Assembly: GCA_938038445.1 (NCBI GenBank)
Contig: CALHRZ010000005.1
Coordinates: 17,792-81,791 of the forward strand
Reading direction: 5' to 3'
DNA from: an uncultured bacterium
GTDB taxonomy: Bacteria > Verrucomicrobiota > Kiritimatiellia > CAIKKV01
DNA: 64,000 nt
Numbering within the stretch: the stretch's first letter is position 1; each line of letters starts with the position of its first letter. The position numbers and the translations under genes were made by a program. Positions 8,840 to 17,521 of this stretch are shown here, in pieces. A model generated the notes under the pieces. That model did no database searches. It was not told where the DNA came from and saw only the letters and a list, made by a program, of their open reading frames with translations.

Positions 8840-9561
8840 TCGAAATCGAACACCTCGACAAACGCTTCGGCACCGTCCATGCCGTCCGGGACTTGACGCT
8901 CTCTGTCCCTGCCGGTGAAGTGTTCGCCTTCCTGGGTCCCAATGGGGCTGGAAAAACCACCACCCTCAAAATGCTGACCGGTTTGATCCGCCCAACCTCC
9001 GGACGCATCCGCATCGGCGGATGGGACATAGCCCAAAATCCCATCGAGGCCCGCCGGATCATCGCCTATATCCCCGATACCCCCTTTCTCTACGACCGTC
9101 TCACCGCCACGGAATTCTACCATTTCGTCGGAACGCTCTACGGAATGAATCGAACGACCATCGAGCGAGAGCGGGAAGCCGCCTTCGCCTTTTTTGGACT
9201 TAGCGGCCACGCGGCTGCACTCGTCAAGGACCTCTCCCACGGTCTGCGCCAACGCCTTGTCTATGCCGCCTCCTTTTTGCACCAGCCTCGCGTGCTCTTC
9301 ATTGACGAACCCCTGATCGGGCTTGACCCCCATTCAATCCGGGCCATCAAACGTCTGCTCCGTGAAAAGGCCGCCGCTGGCATGACCATTTTCCTGACAA
9401 CTCACATTCTCTCCCTCGCCGAAGATACGGCCGACCGGATCGGCATCATCCACGAAGGGCGACTCATCGCCGTGGGTCCCCTCGACGAACTCCGAACGCG
9501 AAGCGGCACCCGGGGGGATCTTGAAGAAGTATTTTTACGCCTGACAGGGGAAGAGATCTAG
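8836..9561 (+). CDS. ABC transporter ATP-binding protein (CcmA/NatA-type)
   Basis: This 241-residue protein is a single ABC nucleotide-binding domain. Walker A is GPNGAGKTT (near 35-43), the Q-loop region is IAYIPDTPFLYDRLT, the signature is LSHGLRQRL in place of LSGGQ, Walker B is RVLFIDEPLIGLDP, and the H-switch is LTTHIL. It most resembles the ATPases of ABC-2-type exporters. No permease gene follows, since the next gene is iorA, so its membrane partner must be encoded elsewhere or the upstream membrane proteins may partner with it. It starts inside the transglutaminase stop codon (ATGA). A weak GGAAG/CTTCC hairpin lies 30 bp after the stop without a T-run. Confidence 0.9.
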   Translation: MIEIEHLDKRFGTVHAVRDLTLSVPAGEVFAFLGPNGAGKTTTLKMLTGLIRPTSGRIRIGGWDIAQNPIEARRIIAYIPDTPFLYDRLTATEFYHFVGTLYGMNRTTIEREREAAFAFFGLSGHAAALVKDLSHGLRQRLVYAASFLHQPRVLFIDEPLIGLDPHSIRAIKRLLREKAAAGMTIFLTTHILSLAEDTADRIGIIHEGRLIAVGPLDELRTRSGTRGDLEEVFLRLTGEEI

Positions 9562-9619
9562 TTTGGTGCGTGTACGGCTTCAGTGACGCAGGAAGGACGC
9601 TTCCAAAGAACGCTTGCCC

Positions 9620-9648
9620 TTGCCAAAAAAGCCCCCTTTCGTTACAGT
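9620..9648 (+). promoter_or_regulatory. sigma-70-type promoter of the ior-nfn operon
   Basis: TTGCCA (9620-9625) and TACAGT (9643-9648) are separated by 17 bp. Initiation near 9655 would leave a 22-nt leader containing AGGAG (9661-9665) before ATG 9677. This excludes the longer in-frame start at 9614 from such a transcript and supports the shorter IorA. Confidence 0.5.
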
Positions 9649-9676
9649 ACGCCCTTTCCGAGGAGACGTTCAACTC

Positions 9677-11263
9677 ATGTGCACTCAATCCCTCCTGCTC
9701 CTCGGGGATGAGGCCGTAGCCCGGGCCGCGCTCGATGCCGGCATTTCCGGCGTCTATGCCTACCCCGGCACCCCCTCCACCGAAATCACCGAGTATATCC
9801 AGCAGGATCCCGATGCCATCGCGCGAAACGTCCACCGCCAATGGTGCGCCAATGAAAAAACGGCCATGGAAGAAGCGCTCGGTATGTCCTACGCGGGAAA
9901 ACGCGCCCTCGTTTGCATGAAACACGTCGGACTCAACGTCGCGGCCGACCCCTTCGTCAATTCCGCCATCACCGGCGTCGGAGGCGGACTCGTTGTCGCC
10001 GTGGCCGACGACCCTTCGATGCACTCGAGCCAGAATGAACAAGATTCCCGTTTCTACGCCCGTTTCGCTTACATCCCTCTCCTGGAACCCTCCACCCAAC
10101 AAGAAGCCTACGAAATGGTCCGGGCCGCCTTCGACTATTCCGAACAGCTCCGCCTTCCCATCGTCGTCCGCCTGGTCACCCGTCTGGCCCATTCGCGCGC
10201 CGACGTTTGCCCAACGCCCCCACGCCCCGAAAACCCTCTCGCCCCCGCTTCCGAGCCCAGCCGATGGGTTCTCCTTCCCGTGCACGCGCGGAAAAATTGG
10301 GACGTACTCACCCGCCGGTGGCCGGAAATTACCGCCGCTTCCCAATCCCTTCCCTGGAACCGTTTCTTCCCCGGTCCCGACCGACGACTGGGCATCGTAG
10401 CCGCCGGCATCGCGTTCAACTACCTTCACGAATGCTTTCCCGTTGGCATCCCCTTCCCCATCCTGAAAATCGGTCATTACCCCATCTCCCCCACCTTTCT
10501 TGACACCATGAAAACCGCTGCCGACAAATGGCTGTGCCTCGAAGAAGGCGCCCCCTTCCTCGAAGAACAACTGCGCGGACCTTTTTCTACGCCCCTTTTC
10601 CCCATCCGAGGCCGCCTCGATCGGACGCTGCCCCGCACCGGTGAGCTCAATCCCGACCTCGTCGCCAAAGCCCTTGGTCTGAACCCCAGGGAAGGGCCCC
10701 CCGTCCCCCGCCTCGTCCCGCCTCGCCCCCCTTCCCTCTGCCGCAGGTGCCCCCATGCCGATACGTACGACTTTATCCGTGATGTCATGGACAACTACCC
10801 CCACGGTCGCATCTTCTCCGATATCGGCTGCTATACGCTTGGCGCCCTTCCTCCCCATAACGCCATCCACACCTGCGTGGACATGGGCGCCGCCATCACC
10901 ATGGCCAAAGGGGCGGCAGACGCCGGCCTATACCCCTCCCTCGCCGTCATCGGAGATTCCACTTTCGCCCATTCGGGTCTGACCGGGCTCCTCGACGCCG
11001 TCGCCGAAAACAGCCCCATCACGATCCTCATCCTCGACAACGAAACCACCGGCATGACCGGCGGCCAAGATTCTCTGGCCCGCGGTCGGATCGAGTCCAT
11101 CGTCACCGGTCTCGGCGTCGCGCCGGATCATGTGGCCGTTGTAACCCCCCTGCCCCGGTTTCGACAAGAAAACGCCCAGCGGCTGCGCGCCGAAATCGCC
11201 TACCGCGGCGTCTCCGTCCTGATTGCCCGAAGACCCTGCATCCAAATTCGAAAGAGTTCCTAA
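9677..11263 (+). CDS. iorA: indolepyruvate ferredoxin oxidoreductase, alpha subunit, without C-terminal ferredoxin domain
   Basis: IorA is the thiamine-pyrophosphate-binding large subunit of the oxygen-sensitive enzyme that oxidises aryl-pyruvates to aryl-acetyl-CoA with ferredoxin as acceptor. The N-terminus LLLGDEAVARAALDAG and YPGTPSTEITE is typical. The internal CRRCPH (near 355) matches the family's 'CxxCPH', and the TPP motif GDSTF...ILDN lies near 425-440. The family usually continues after 'ARRPC' with a domain carrying two 4Fe-4S clusters (total about 600 residues). Here the chain stops 6 residues after RRPCI, at 528 residues, with no such Cys motif. ATG 9677 is chosen for its AGGAG and the conserved N-terminus. 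iorB follows after one base. Confidence 0.9.
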   Translation: MCTQSLLLLGDEAVARAALDAGISGVYAYPGTPSTEITEYIQQDPDAIARNVHRQWCANEKTAMEEALGMSYAGKRALVCMKHVGLNVAADPFVNSAITGVGGGLVVAVADDPSMHSSQNEQDSRFYARFAYIPLLEPSTQQEAYEMVRAAFDYSEQLRLPIVVRLVTRLAHSRADVCPTPPRPENPLAPASEPSRWVLLPVHARKNWDVLTRRWPEITAASQSLPWNRFFPGPDRRLGIVAAGIAFNYLHECFPVGIPFPILKIGHYPISPTFLDTMKTAADKWLCLEEGAPFLEEQLRGPFSTPLFPIRGRLDRTLPRTGELNPDLVAKALGLNPREGPPVPRLVPPRPPSLCRRCPHADTYDFIRDVMDNYPHGRIFSDIGCYTLGALPPHNAIHTCVDMGAAITMAKGAADAGLYPSLAVIGDSTFAHSGLTGLLDAVAENSPITILILDNETTGMTGGQDSLARGRIESIVTGLGVAPDHVAVVTPLPRFRQENAQRLRAEIAYRGVSVLIARRPCIQIRKSS

Positions 11264-11264
11264 T

Positions 11265-11864
11265 ATGCACTACGACATGATCATCGCGGGTGTCGGCGGC
11301 CAGGGAATCCTCTCCATTTCCGCCTTGATCGGGCGGGCCGCGCTCACCCGGGGCTGGCACCTCAAACAGTCCGAAGTGCACGGAATGGCTCAACGGGGAG
11401 GCGCGGTACAATCCCACCTCCGCCTTTCCGATCGGCCCATTCATTCCGATCTCATTCCCCGCGGCCGTGCCCTCCTGATCCTGGCGACCGAACCTCTGGA
11501 AGCGCTCCGCTATCTCCCATGGCTGGACCCCGAAAAAGGATGGCTCGTCGCCAACGAAGAGCCCGTCCGAAATATGGCCGCTTATCCCGATCCCACGACC
11601 CTCTACGCCGCGATTCGCGCTTTTCCCCGTTATTTTCTTTTCAATGCCGACACCCTCGCCCGCCAACTCCAAGCCCCTCGCGCCGCCAATGTCGCCATGC
11701 TGGGCGCCGCGTCCCCCCGTCTCCCCTTCGAGCCGGAAACCCTCGAAGCCGCCATCGCCGCCCAGTTCGCCCGCAAAGGGGACTCCGTGGTTCAATCAAA
11801 CCTCGCCGTCTTTCGCGCCGCGCGCAAGGAAGCACTCCGTACGCCGATCTCCCTCGCACCATGA
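11265..11864 (+). CDS. iorB: indolepyruvate ferredoxin oxidoreductase, beta subunit
   Basis: IorB (199 residues) is the gamma-type 2-oxoacid:acceptor oxidoreductase domain that pairs with IorA and binds the CoA part of the substrate. The signature MIIAGVGGQGILSISALIG opens the protein and is followed by HLKQSEVHGMAQRGGAVQSHLRL, both diagnostic of the family. ATG 11265 starts one base after the iorA TAA and gives exactly the conserved N-terminus. Its stop overlaps the next gene as ATGA. Length fits stand-alone IorB proteins. The pair presumably handles transaminated aromatic amino acids, but substrate specificity cannot be read from the sequence. Confidence 0.93.
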   Translation: MHYDMIIAGVGGQGILSISALIGRAALTRGWHLKQSEVHGMAQRGGAVQSHLRLSDRPIHSDLIPRGRALLILATEPLEALRYLPWLDPEKGWLVANEEPVRNMAAYPDPTTLYAAIRAFPRYFLFNADTLARQLQAPRAANVAMLGAASPRLPFEPETLEAAIAAQFARKGDSVVQSNLAVFRAARKEALRTPISLAP

Positions 11865-12664
11865 TCGTGGATGTCCATACCCACGCCTTCCCCGACTCGT
11901 TGGCCGCCCGCGCAATCGCCGCCATCGAAGGCCACGGCCAGAGCGGCGCCCGCCACGTGCTGGACGGGACCGTGGGCGACCTCCTCCGTTCCATGGACCG
12001 CGCCGGCATCCATTGCGCCGTCGTCCTCCAGATCGCCACCAAGCCCGAACAGTACGATTCCATCCTCCGATTCTGCGAGGCAATCCGCGCCCGCCACGGC
12101 GATCGCCTGATTCCTTTTCCCTCCGTTCACCCGAACGATCCCGCTTTGCGGGATCATCTGCGCCAAATCCATGCGGAAGGCTTCCGAGGCATCAAACTCC
12201 ATACCCATTACCAGGATTTCCTCTTCGATGAAGAACGAATCCTGCCGCTCTATGAAACGGTGGAAGAACTTGGCCTCATCCTCGAAGCCCACACCGGTCA
12301 CGATATCGCATTCCCTCGGGACGGGCGTTGCACGCCGGAACGGATCTGCCGCATTCTCAACCGTTTTCCGCGCCTCCGCTTCATCGCCTCCCACTTCGGC
12401 GCTTGGCTCGATTTCGAGGAGGTTCGCCGCTGGTTCACCGGCCGCCCGATTCATTTCGAAATCTCCATGTCCCTCCCCTACATCGCCCCCGCAGAGGCCA
12501 AAGCCTTCATCGAACAGCACGGGCCCCAGTATGTATTTTTTGGAAGCGACTCACCATGGGCGGATCAAGCTCAGACTCTCGCCGACCTGCGCGGCCTCGG
12601 TCTCTCGCCCGACGCCCTCCGCCAGATTGAAGGGGAAAACGCACGCCGTTTCCTCAACCTTTGA
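11861..12664 (+). CDS. amidohydrolase family 2 (ACMSD-like TIM-barrel) protein
   Basis: This 267-residue protein belongs to the amidohydrolase-2 group of metal-dependent TIM-barrel hydrolases and decarboxylases. The metal-binding HxH is DVHTHAFPD at residues 4-12. Other expected metal or active-site residues are seen in GIKLHTHYQ, EAHTGHD, IASHFGA and the C-terminal FGSDSPWA. The frame is open far upstream, but ATG 11861 overlaps the iorB stop by four bases and places the HxH at the right distance. Its position inside an ior-nfn operon suggests action on an aromatic acid or related ring product, which is inference only. The next gene begins 14 bp after its stop. Confidence 0.85.
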   Translation: MIVDVHTHAFPDSLAARAIAAIEGHGQSGARHVLDGTVGDLLRSMDRAGIHCAVVLQIATKPEQYDSILRFCEAIRARHGDRLIPFPSVHPNDPALRDHLRQIHAEGFRGIKLHTHYQDFLFDEERILPLYETVEELGLILEAHTGHDIAFPRDGRCTPERICRILNRFPRLRFIASHFGAWLDFEEVRRWFTGRPIHFEISMSLPYIAPAEAKAFIEQHGPQYVFFGSDSPWADQAQTLADLRGLGLSPDALRQIEGENARRFLNL

Positions 12665-12678
12665 AATCAGGAAATCCC

Positions 12679-13542
12679 ATGCACCGAATCCTTGAGAAAC
12701 AGCAACTCGCCGACGAGGTTTTCCTGCTCCGTGTCGAAGCCCCCCTCATCGCCCGGGAACGGAAAGCAGGCCAGTTTGTCATGGTCCAGGCCGATACCCG
12801 CTTCGGCGAGCGAATCCCTTTGACAATCGCGGACGCCAACCCCTCCGAGGGTTCCATCACCCTCATCTTTCAGACGGTCGGAAAAACAACCCACCACCTC
12901 GCCACCCTGAACGTCGGGGACGCGATTCCTGCAATTCTGGGACCCTTGGGCCGACCCACCCATATCGAAACCTTCGGCACCGCGGTGGCCGTCGGCGGCG
13001 GCATCGGAATCGCCCCGCTCCATCCGATCATCCAAGCCCTCAAGGCCGCCGGCAACCGGTTGATCGTGATCCTGGGGGCCAGGACCCGAAACCTCCTGAT
13101 CCTTGAAGACCAAATGGCCCGGCTGGCCGATGAGTTGATCGTCTGCACCGACGACGGCTCGTACGGGCGCAAAGCGCTCGTAACGGAGCCGCTCCGCGAG
13201 GTGTGCACCCGCGTGCCGGCACCCGATTTCTGCGTCGCGATCGGCCCCCCCATCATGATGAAAGCTTGCGCGGAAACGACCCGCCCCTTCCGCATCCCCA
13301 CTGTGGTCTCGCTCAATACGATTATGGTGGACGGCACCGGGATGTGCGGAGGCTGTCGGGTCACCGTCGGAGGAAAGACCCGCTTCGTCTGCGTAGACGG
13401 GCCCGAATTCGACGGCCATCAGGTGGACTTTGACAACATGATGCTCCGCCTCCGCGCCTACAAGGAACAGGAGGATGCCGCCCACCACCAATGCCATTTG
13501 GAACTGGAACTCGCCCGCCTCGAGAGGAAACCGTCCGCATGA
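12679..13542 (+). CDS. nfnA: NfnA-like ferredoxin-NADP reductase subunit alpha
   Basis: The 287-residue product resembles NfnA (also called sulfide dehydrogenase SudB or PyrK-like), the small FAD/2Fe-2S subunit of the electron-bifurcating NADH-dependent reduced ferredoxin:NADP oxidoreductase. A flavin domain (AGQFVMVQAD, RIPLTIAD) is followed by the NAD-binding GGGIGIAPLHPI, and the C-terminal 2Fe-2S region MCGGCRVTVGG...FVCVDGPEFDG lies near residues 221-245. ATG 12679 is preceded by AGGA; a TTG at 12661 is also in frame but overlaps the previous stop. Coupling to nfnB through ATGA supports a complex. PyrK or SudB activity cannot be excluded by sequence alone. Confidence 0.88.
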   Translation: MHRILEKQQLADEVFLLRVEAPLIARERKAGQFVMVQADTRFGERIPLTIADANPSEGSITLIFQTVGKTTHHLATLNVGDAIPAILGPLGRPTHIETFGTAVAVGGGIGIAPLHPIIQALKAAGNRLIVILGARTRNLLILEDQMARLADELIVCTDDGSYGRKALVTEPLREVCTRVPAPDFCVAIGPPIMMKACAETTRPFRIPTVVSLNTIMVDGTGMCGGCRVTVGGKTRFVCVDGPEFDGHQVDFDNMMLRLRAYKEQEDAAHHQCHLELELARLERKPSA

Positions 13543-15044
13543 GCCACCCCTCGCCTGAATCCCTCCGGCGCGAAGCGGCCGCCCAGCTCGCCGCTCTCCG
13601 GAACCGTACCCTGACCCCCAAAGACCGGCTGACCATTCCCCCCCAGCCCATGCCCTCGCGGGAACCGACAGAACGCATCCACGATGTCCAGGAAGTCGCC
13701 CTGGGATATTCCCCCGAACAGGCCCGACTCGAAGCTCTCCGCTGCCTGCAATGCAAAAACGCCCCATGCATCAATGGGTGCCCCGTCCGAATCAATATCC
13801 CCGCATTCCTCAAAGCCATCGCGGAAGAACGGGATGCGGAGGCCATCGCGATCATCCGACAAACCAGCCTTCTTCCCGCCGTTTGCGGCCGAGTCTGCCC
13901 CCAGGAAATCCAATGCCAGGAACGCTGTACGGTGGGCAAGGCGTTAAAGGATGTCCGCAAGGCGGTTAGCATCGGCCGGCTCGAACGCTTCGTGGCCGAT
14001 GTCGAACGGGAAAGCGGCCGCTTTCAACCCCCCCCCACCAAACCCGAAACCGGCCGCCGGGTCGCCGTCATCGGATCCGGTCCTGCCGGTATCACGGTTG
14101 CCGCCGATGTGCGCCGGGAAGGGCATACCGTCACGTTGTTCGAAGCCCTCCATAAACCCGGTGGAGTCCTGGTGTATGGCATCCCCGAATTCCGACTCCC
14201 CAAGGCCATCGTGGAACTGGAAATCGAAACCCTCCGCGCCATGGGCGTGGATATTCGCCCCAATTTCCTCGTCGGACGAACCCGTCGGCTGGAAGCCCTC
14301 CTCCACGACGATGGGTATGACGCCGCGTTCATCGGCGCCGGCGCGGGTCTTCCCCGATTCCTGGATATCGAAGGCGAAAACCTCGTCGGGGTTTTTTCCG
14401 CCAACGAATACCTCACCCGCGCCAACCTGATGCGCGCCTACAACCGGGAACAAGCGGATACGCCCATCTACCCAGGTCGAAATGTCATCGTCGTCGGAGG
14501 CGGAAATGTAGCCATGGATGCCGCCCGGATGGCGCTCCGCCTCGGGGCCAAGGAGGTCCACCTCGTTTACCGACGCACCGAGGCGGAAATGCCGGCCCGA
14601 ATCGAAGAGATCGAGCATGCCAAAGAAGAGGGAGTCCAATTTCATGTGCTCCATGCCCCCCGCCGCGTCATCGGCAATGCCGCAGGCCGTGTCACAGGGC
14701 TCGAATGCATCCGCTGCCGCCTCGGAGAGCCCGATGATTCCGGCCGTCCCCGGCCCGTCGAAATTCCCGGCAGCGAATACATCCTCGAGGCCGAGACCCT
14801 CATCGTCGCCATCGGAAACGAGCCGAATCCTCTCCTTCCCCAAACCACGACTGGACTCAAGGCCGACCGCCGCGGACGCCTCCTCGTGGATCCCGTCACG
14901 AATCAAACGTCCCTCCCCCGCGTCTATGCCGGCGGCGATGTCGTTCTCGGATCCGCAACCGTCATTCTCGCCATGGGACAGGGCCGGCAGGCGGCCGCCG
15001 CAATCAACGCTTTTCTCGCGGAACTCCCACCTCGGAAAGCATGA
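13539..15044 (+). CDS. nfnB: NfnB-like / GltA-type NAD(P)H oxidoreductase subunit beta
   Basis: This 501-residue protein matches the large subunit of Nfn complexes, a relative of the glutamate synthase small subunit. The N-terminal part binds two 4Fe-4S clusters through CLQCKNAPCINGCPV (C69, C72, C77, C81) and AVCGRVCPQEIQCQERC. FAD-binding GSGPAGITVAAD and NADP-binding VVGGGNVAMDAAR follow, with YAGGDVVLGSATV at the end. With NfnA it would couple NADH and reduced ferredoxin to NADPH formation. In this operon the reduced ferredoxin may come from IorAB, a link that is inferred. The start overlaps the nfnA stop (ATGA) and the stop overlaps the HAD gene in the same way. Confidence 0.9.
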   Translation: MSHPSPESLRREAAAQLAALRNRTLTPKDRLTIPPQPMPSREPTERIHDVQEVALGYSPEQARLEALRCLQCKNAPCINGCPVRINIPAFLKAIAEERDAEAIAIIRQTSLLPAVCGRVCPQEIQCQERCTVGKALKDVRKAVSIGRLERFVADVERESGRFQPPPTKPETGRRVAVIGSGPAGITVAADVRREGHTVTLFEALHKPGGVLVYGIPEFRLPKAIVELEIETLRAMGVDIRPNFLVGRTRRLEALLHDDGYDAAFIGAGAGLPRFLDIEGENLVGVFSANEYLTRANLMRAYNREQADTPIYPGRNVIVVGGGNVAMDAARMALRLGAKEVHLVYRRTEAEMPARIEEIEHAKEEGVQFHVLHAPRRVIGNAAGRVTGLECIRCRLGEPDDSGRPRPVEIPGSEYILEAETLIVAIGNEPNPLLPQTTTGLKADRRGRLLVDPVTNQTSLPRVYAGGDVVLGSATVILAMGQGRQAAAAINAFLAELPPRKA

Positions 15045-15631
15045 CAATCCCCTTTTCCAAAATCCGCGGCGTGATTTTCGATTTGGACGGTACGTTGACG
15101 CAACCCATCATCAATTTCACGGAAATGCGCCGCCGCCTCGAACTACCGGAGGGAGATATTCTCGCCACCGTCCGCACGTGGCCGTCCGAACGGCAGCGCC
15201 AAGCCTTTGCCATCATCGAGGAAATCGAGGCGGATGCCCGCGCGCGAATGACGCTCCAGCCGGGCGCACGGGAACTAATGGAAACCCTCGCCGCGCAACG
15301 CATCGAGCGGGGACTCCTCACCCGCAACACGGGAGAAACCGTGCGCCGCCTCCAGGAACTCCTCCCCATCCCCTTCACCGCCGTCGTGACCCGCGATTTC
15401 CCATCCTTCAAACCCGACCCCGACCCCGCCCTTTATATCGCCTCCCTGTGGAATCTCCCGCCCTTCTCGATTCTATTGGTGGGCGACTATCGGGACGATC
15501 TGATCTGTGGAAGAAAAGCCGGCATGTTCACCTGCCTCCTAAGCAACGAGCGCAACCGCGCCGATTCCCCCTTGGCCGATTGGACAATTGGATCGCTCTG
15601 GGAATTGAAGAACGCCTGGGAAGCAAGATAA
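15041..15631 (+). CDS. HAD-superfamily phosphatase
   Basis: This 196-residue HAD hydrolase has motif I FDLDGTLTQP (Asp nucleophile and Asp+2), motif II LTRNT, motif III KPDPDPALYI and motif IV GDYRDDLICGRKAG, so it should be a competent phosphatase. The helical cap after motif I is short, as in phosphoglycolate-phosphatase-like enzymes. It is the last gene of the ior-nfn operon, coupled to nfnB by ATGA, and converges with asnB 22 bp away without a visible terminator. Small-molecule HADs are promiscuous, so no substrate is proposed. Confidence 0.85.
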   Translation: MTIPFSKIRGVIFDLDGTLTQPIINFTEMRRRLELPEGDILATVRTWPSERQRQAFAIIEEIEADARARMTLQPGARELMETLAAQRIERGLLTRNTGETVRRLQELLPIPFTAVVTRDFPSFKPDPDPALYIASLWNLPPFSILLVGDYRDDLICGRKAGMFTCLLSNERNRADSPLADWTIGSLWELKNAWEAR

Positions 15632-15653
15632 GGACCAGACCCCTCTCCGGCGA

Positions 15654-17519
15654 TCAGAATGCCAAAAAACGGGCTTCCCAGAGGGCCACGTTCATGAGCG
15701 CCCACAGCACATGGTTGTGATTGTGCTTCATCGCCAAATGCTCGGCCATGAGCCGTTCCACCGTCTCCACCCGGCAATGGGCCCGAATTAAGGAAGACCC
15801 GCGGAGCAACTCCTCCATCCACGGCCGAAATGACCCCCGCAAAAGCTGTTTGACCGGTAGGCTGTACCCCTGTTTGCCCCGCTCGAGAATCGCCCCAGGC
15901 AGAATTCCCCGGAGCGCCGCCCGCAACAGATGCTTGGTGCGAAACCCCCGCATCTTCCATCGCCCCGGCAGGGAAGCCATAAACTCCACCAGCTCATGGT
16001 CCAGCAACGGCACGCGCACCTCCAACGAACTGGCCATGCTCATTTTGTCCACCTTCATCAACACGCTGTCCGGCATCATGAACCGCGTATCCAAATACAG
16101 TTCCCGGTTGACCGTGTCGGTCGCATCACAACGCAAGATCATTTGCCGAGGAATGCGGAACGGATCCGACTCGATCGATGCCAAAAACTCCGGCTTGAAC
16201 AGAGCACGATCCTGTTCCGCTCCCCCAAAAAACTGCCAGCGAAGATGCCCCCCCTCCTCGGGCAAGAGCGCCCCTTGCAAAAACCGTTTCACCATGTTAA
16301 CCACACCCTTTTTCTGAGGGCGATCCGGAAGTCGCTCCGCCAGAAAGGCCATGAAGGGCCGACGGAGTGGAATCGGAATCCGCCCGAGCAGCCGTGCAAG
16401 TCGGCTGGCTTTAAACCGATCGTACCCGCAAAAAATTTCATCGCCTCCCTCGCCGCTCAGACACACCGTCACATGCCGGCGCGCCTGTTCGCAAACCAGC
16501 AGCAACGGGACGCAGGACAGATCGGTCATGGGCTCATCCAAATGCCAAAGAGCTCGCTCCACATACTCGGGCTTCAGATCGTCCACCATCAGGACTTGAT
16601 GATCGGTGGCAAAATGGTCCGCGACGATCTGGGCATAGTCCAGTTCGCTGAAACTCGGGTCCGGATAGCCGATTGTGAACGTCCGGAGCCGACCCGAAAC
16701 GTGCCGGCGCATCATGGCCACCAGTGCGCTCGAGTCCAGCCCACCCGAAAGAAAAACCCCCAAGGGCACATCGCTCACCAGATGGCTCGCGGTACATTCG
16801 TCCAACAGTTCGAGAAGCCGTTCGGCCGCTTCCTCGAACCGATGGGCCGATCCCGGCTTATACGAAAGATCCCACCAGGTTCTTTCCTCCAGCTTTCCCT
16901 CCTCAACCGTCAGATAATGTCCAGCAGGAAGCTTGCGGATCCCCTCGAAAAAAGTCTCCGGGGCCGGGGTGAACTCAAATCCGATGTAATCGTAAAGCGC
17001 CTGCCGGTTCAGGGCGCGGGGAATCGAAGGATCTTCCAAAAGCGCCTTGATTTCCGACGCGAAGGAAAAACGCCGCCCGTCCCAGCGGTAATAGAGCGGT
17101 TTGATGCCGATCCGATCGCGGGCGACCAAAAAACGCCTCCGTCGGACATCCCAAATCGCAAAGGCGAACATCCCCCGGAGGTGCTTCAAAACCTCATCGC
17201 CCCACGCCTCGTAGCCATGTAAAATGACCTCGCTGTCCGTGCGACTGGCAAACCGATGGCCCAATCGCTCGAGTTCAATCCGCAACGGGCGAAAATTATA
17301 AATCTCCCCATTGAAAACAAGAAAGGCTGTGCCGTCCTCGTTCACCATGGGCTGCCGCCCCTGTTCCGACAGGTCAATAATACTCAACCGGCGGTGACCC
17401 AGAGAGACGCCGTCCGCAACATGAAATCCTTCCGCATCCGGTCCCCGATGTTGAAGGCGCGCCGCCATCCGCCGGATGAGAGCCTGGCCGGCCCAATTCA
17501 TTCCGCAAATTCCGCACAT
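15654..17519 (-). CDS. asnB: asparagine synthase (glutamine-hydrolysing)
   Basis: AsnB-type amidotransferase of 621 residues. The N-terminal Ntn glutaminase begins MCGICGMNWAG, where Cys2 becomes the nucleophile. HRRLSIIDLSEQGRQPM and NGEIYNF are typical of the glutamine site. The synthetase half has the ATP-pyrophosphatase loop VFLSGGLDSSALV near 256 and SGEGGDEIFCGY. The frame is open for 46 further codons, but ATG 17519 is fixed by the required N-terminal Cys, and a GGATAAGG stretch precedes it. It ends a four-gene operon after hldC, hldD and a methyltransferase. AsnB homologues in such loci often amidate uronic acids of surface glycans rather than free aspartate, so the physiological acceptor is open. 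Confidence 0.9.
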   Translation of the reverse strand: MCGICGMNWAGQALIRRMAARLQHRGPDAEGFHVADGVSLGHRRLSIIDLSEQGRQPMVNEDGTAFLVFNGEIYNFRPLRIELERLGHRFASRTDSEVILHGYEAWGDEVLKHLRGMFAFAIWDVRRRRFLVARDRIGIKPLYYRWDGRRFSFASEIKALLEDPSIPRALNRQALYDYIGFEFTPAPETFFEGIRKLPAGHYLTVEEGKLEERTWWDLSYKPGSAHRFEEAAERLLELLDECTASHLVSDVPLGVFLSGGLDSSALVAMMRRHVSGRLRTFTIGYPDPSFSELDYAQIVADHFATDHQVLMVDDLKPEYVERALWHLDEPMTDLSCVPLLLVCEQARRHVTVCLSGEGGDEIFCGYDRFKASRLARLLGRIPIPLRRPFMAFLAERLPDRPQKKGVVNMVKRFLQGALLPEEGGHLRWQFFGGAEQDRALFKPEFLASIESDPFRIPRQMILRCDATDTVNRELYLDTRFMMPDSVLMKVDKMSMASSLEVRVPLLDHELVEFMASLPGRWKMRGFRTKHLLRAALRGILPGAILERGKQGYSLPVKQLLRGSFRPWMEELLRGSSLIRAHCRVETVERLMAEHLAMKHNHNHVLWALMNVALWEARFLAF

Positions 17520-17521
17520 CC

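Noticed and set aside
9464..10870. 468-codon minus-strand open frame opposite iorA
   Set aside because: It lies fully antisense to a well-conserved gene, is Gly-rich with no recognisable domain, and is the kind of spurious frame that high-GC third positions create.
13944..15047. 367-codon minus-strand open frame opposite nfnB
   Set aside because: Antisense to conserved FAD and NADP motifs; composition-driven frame with no recognisable domain.
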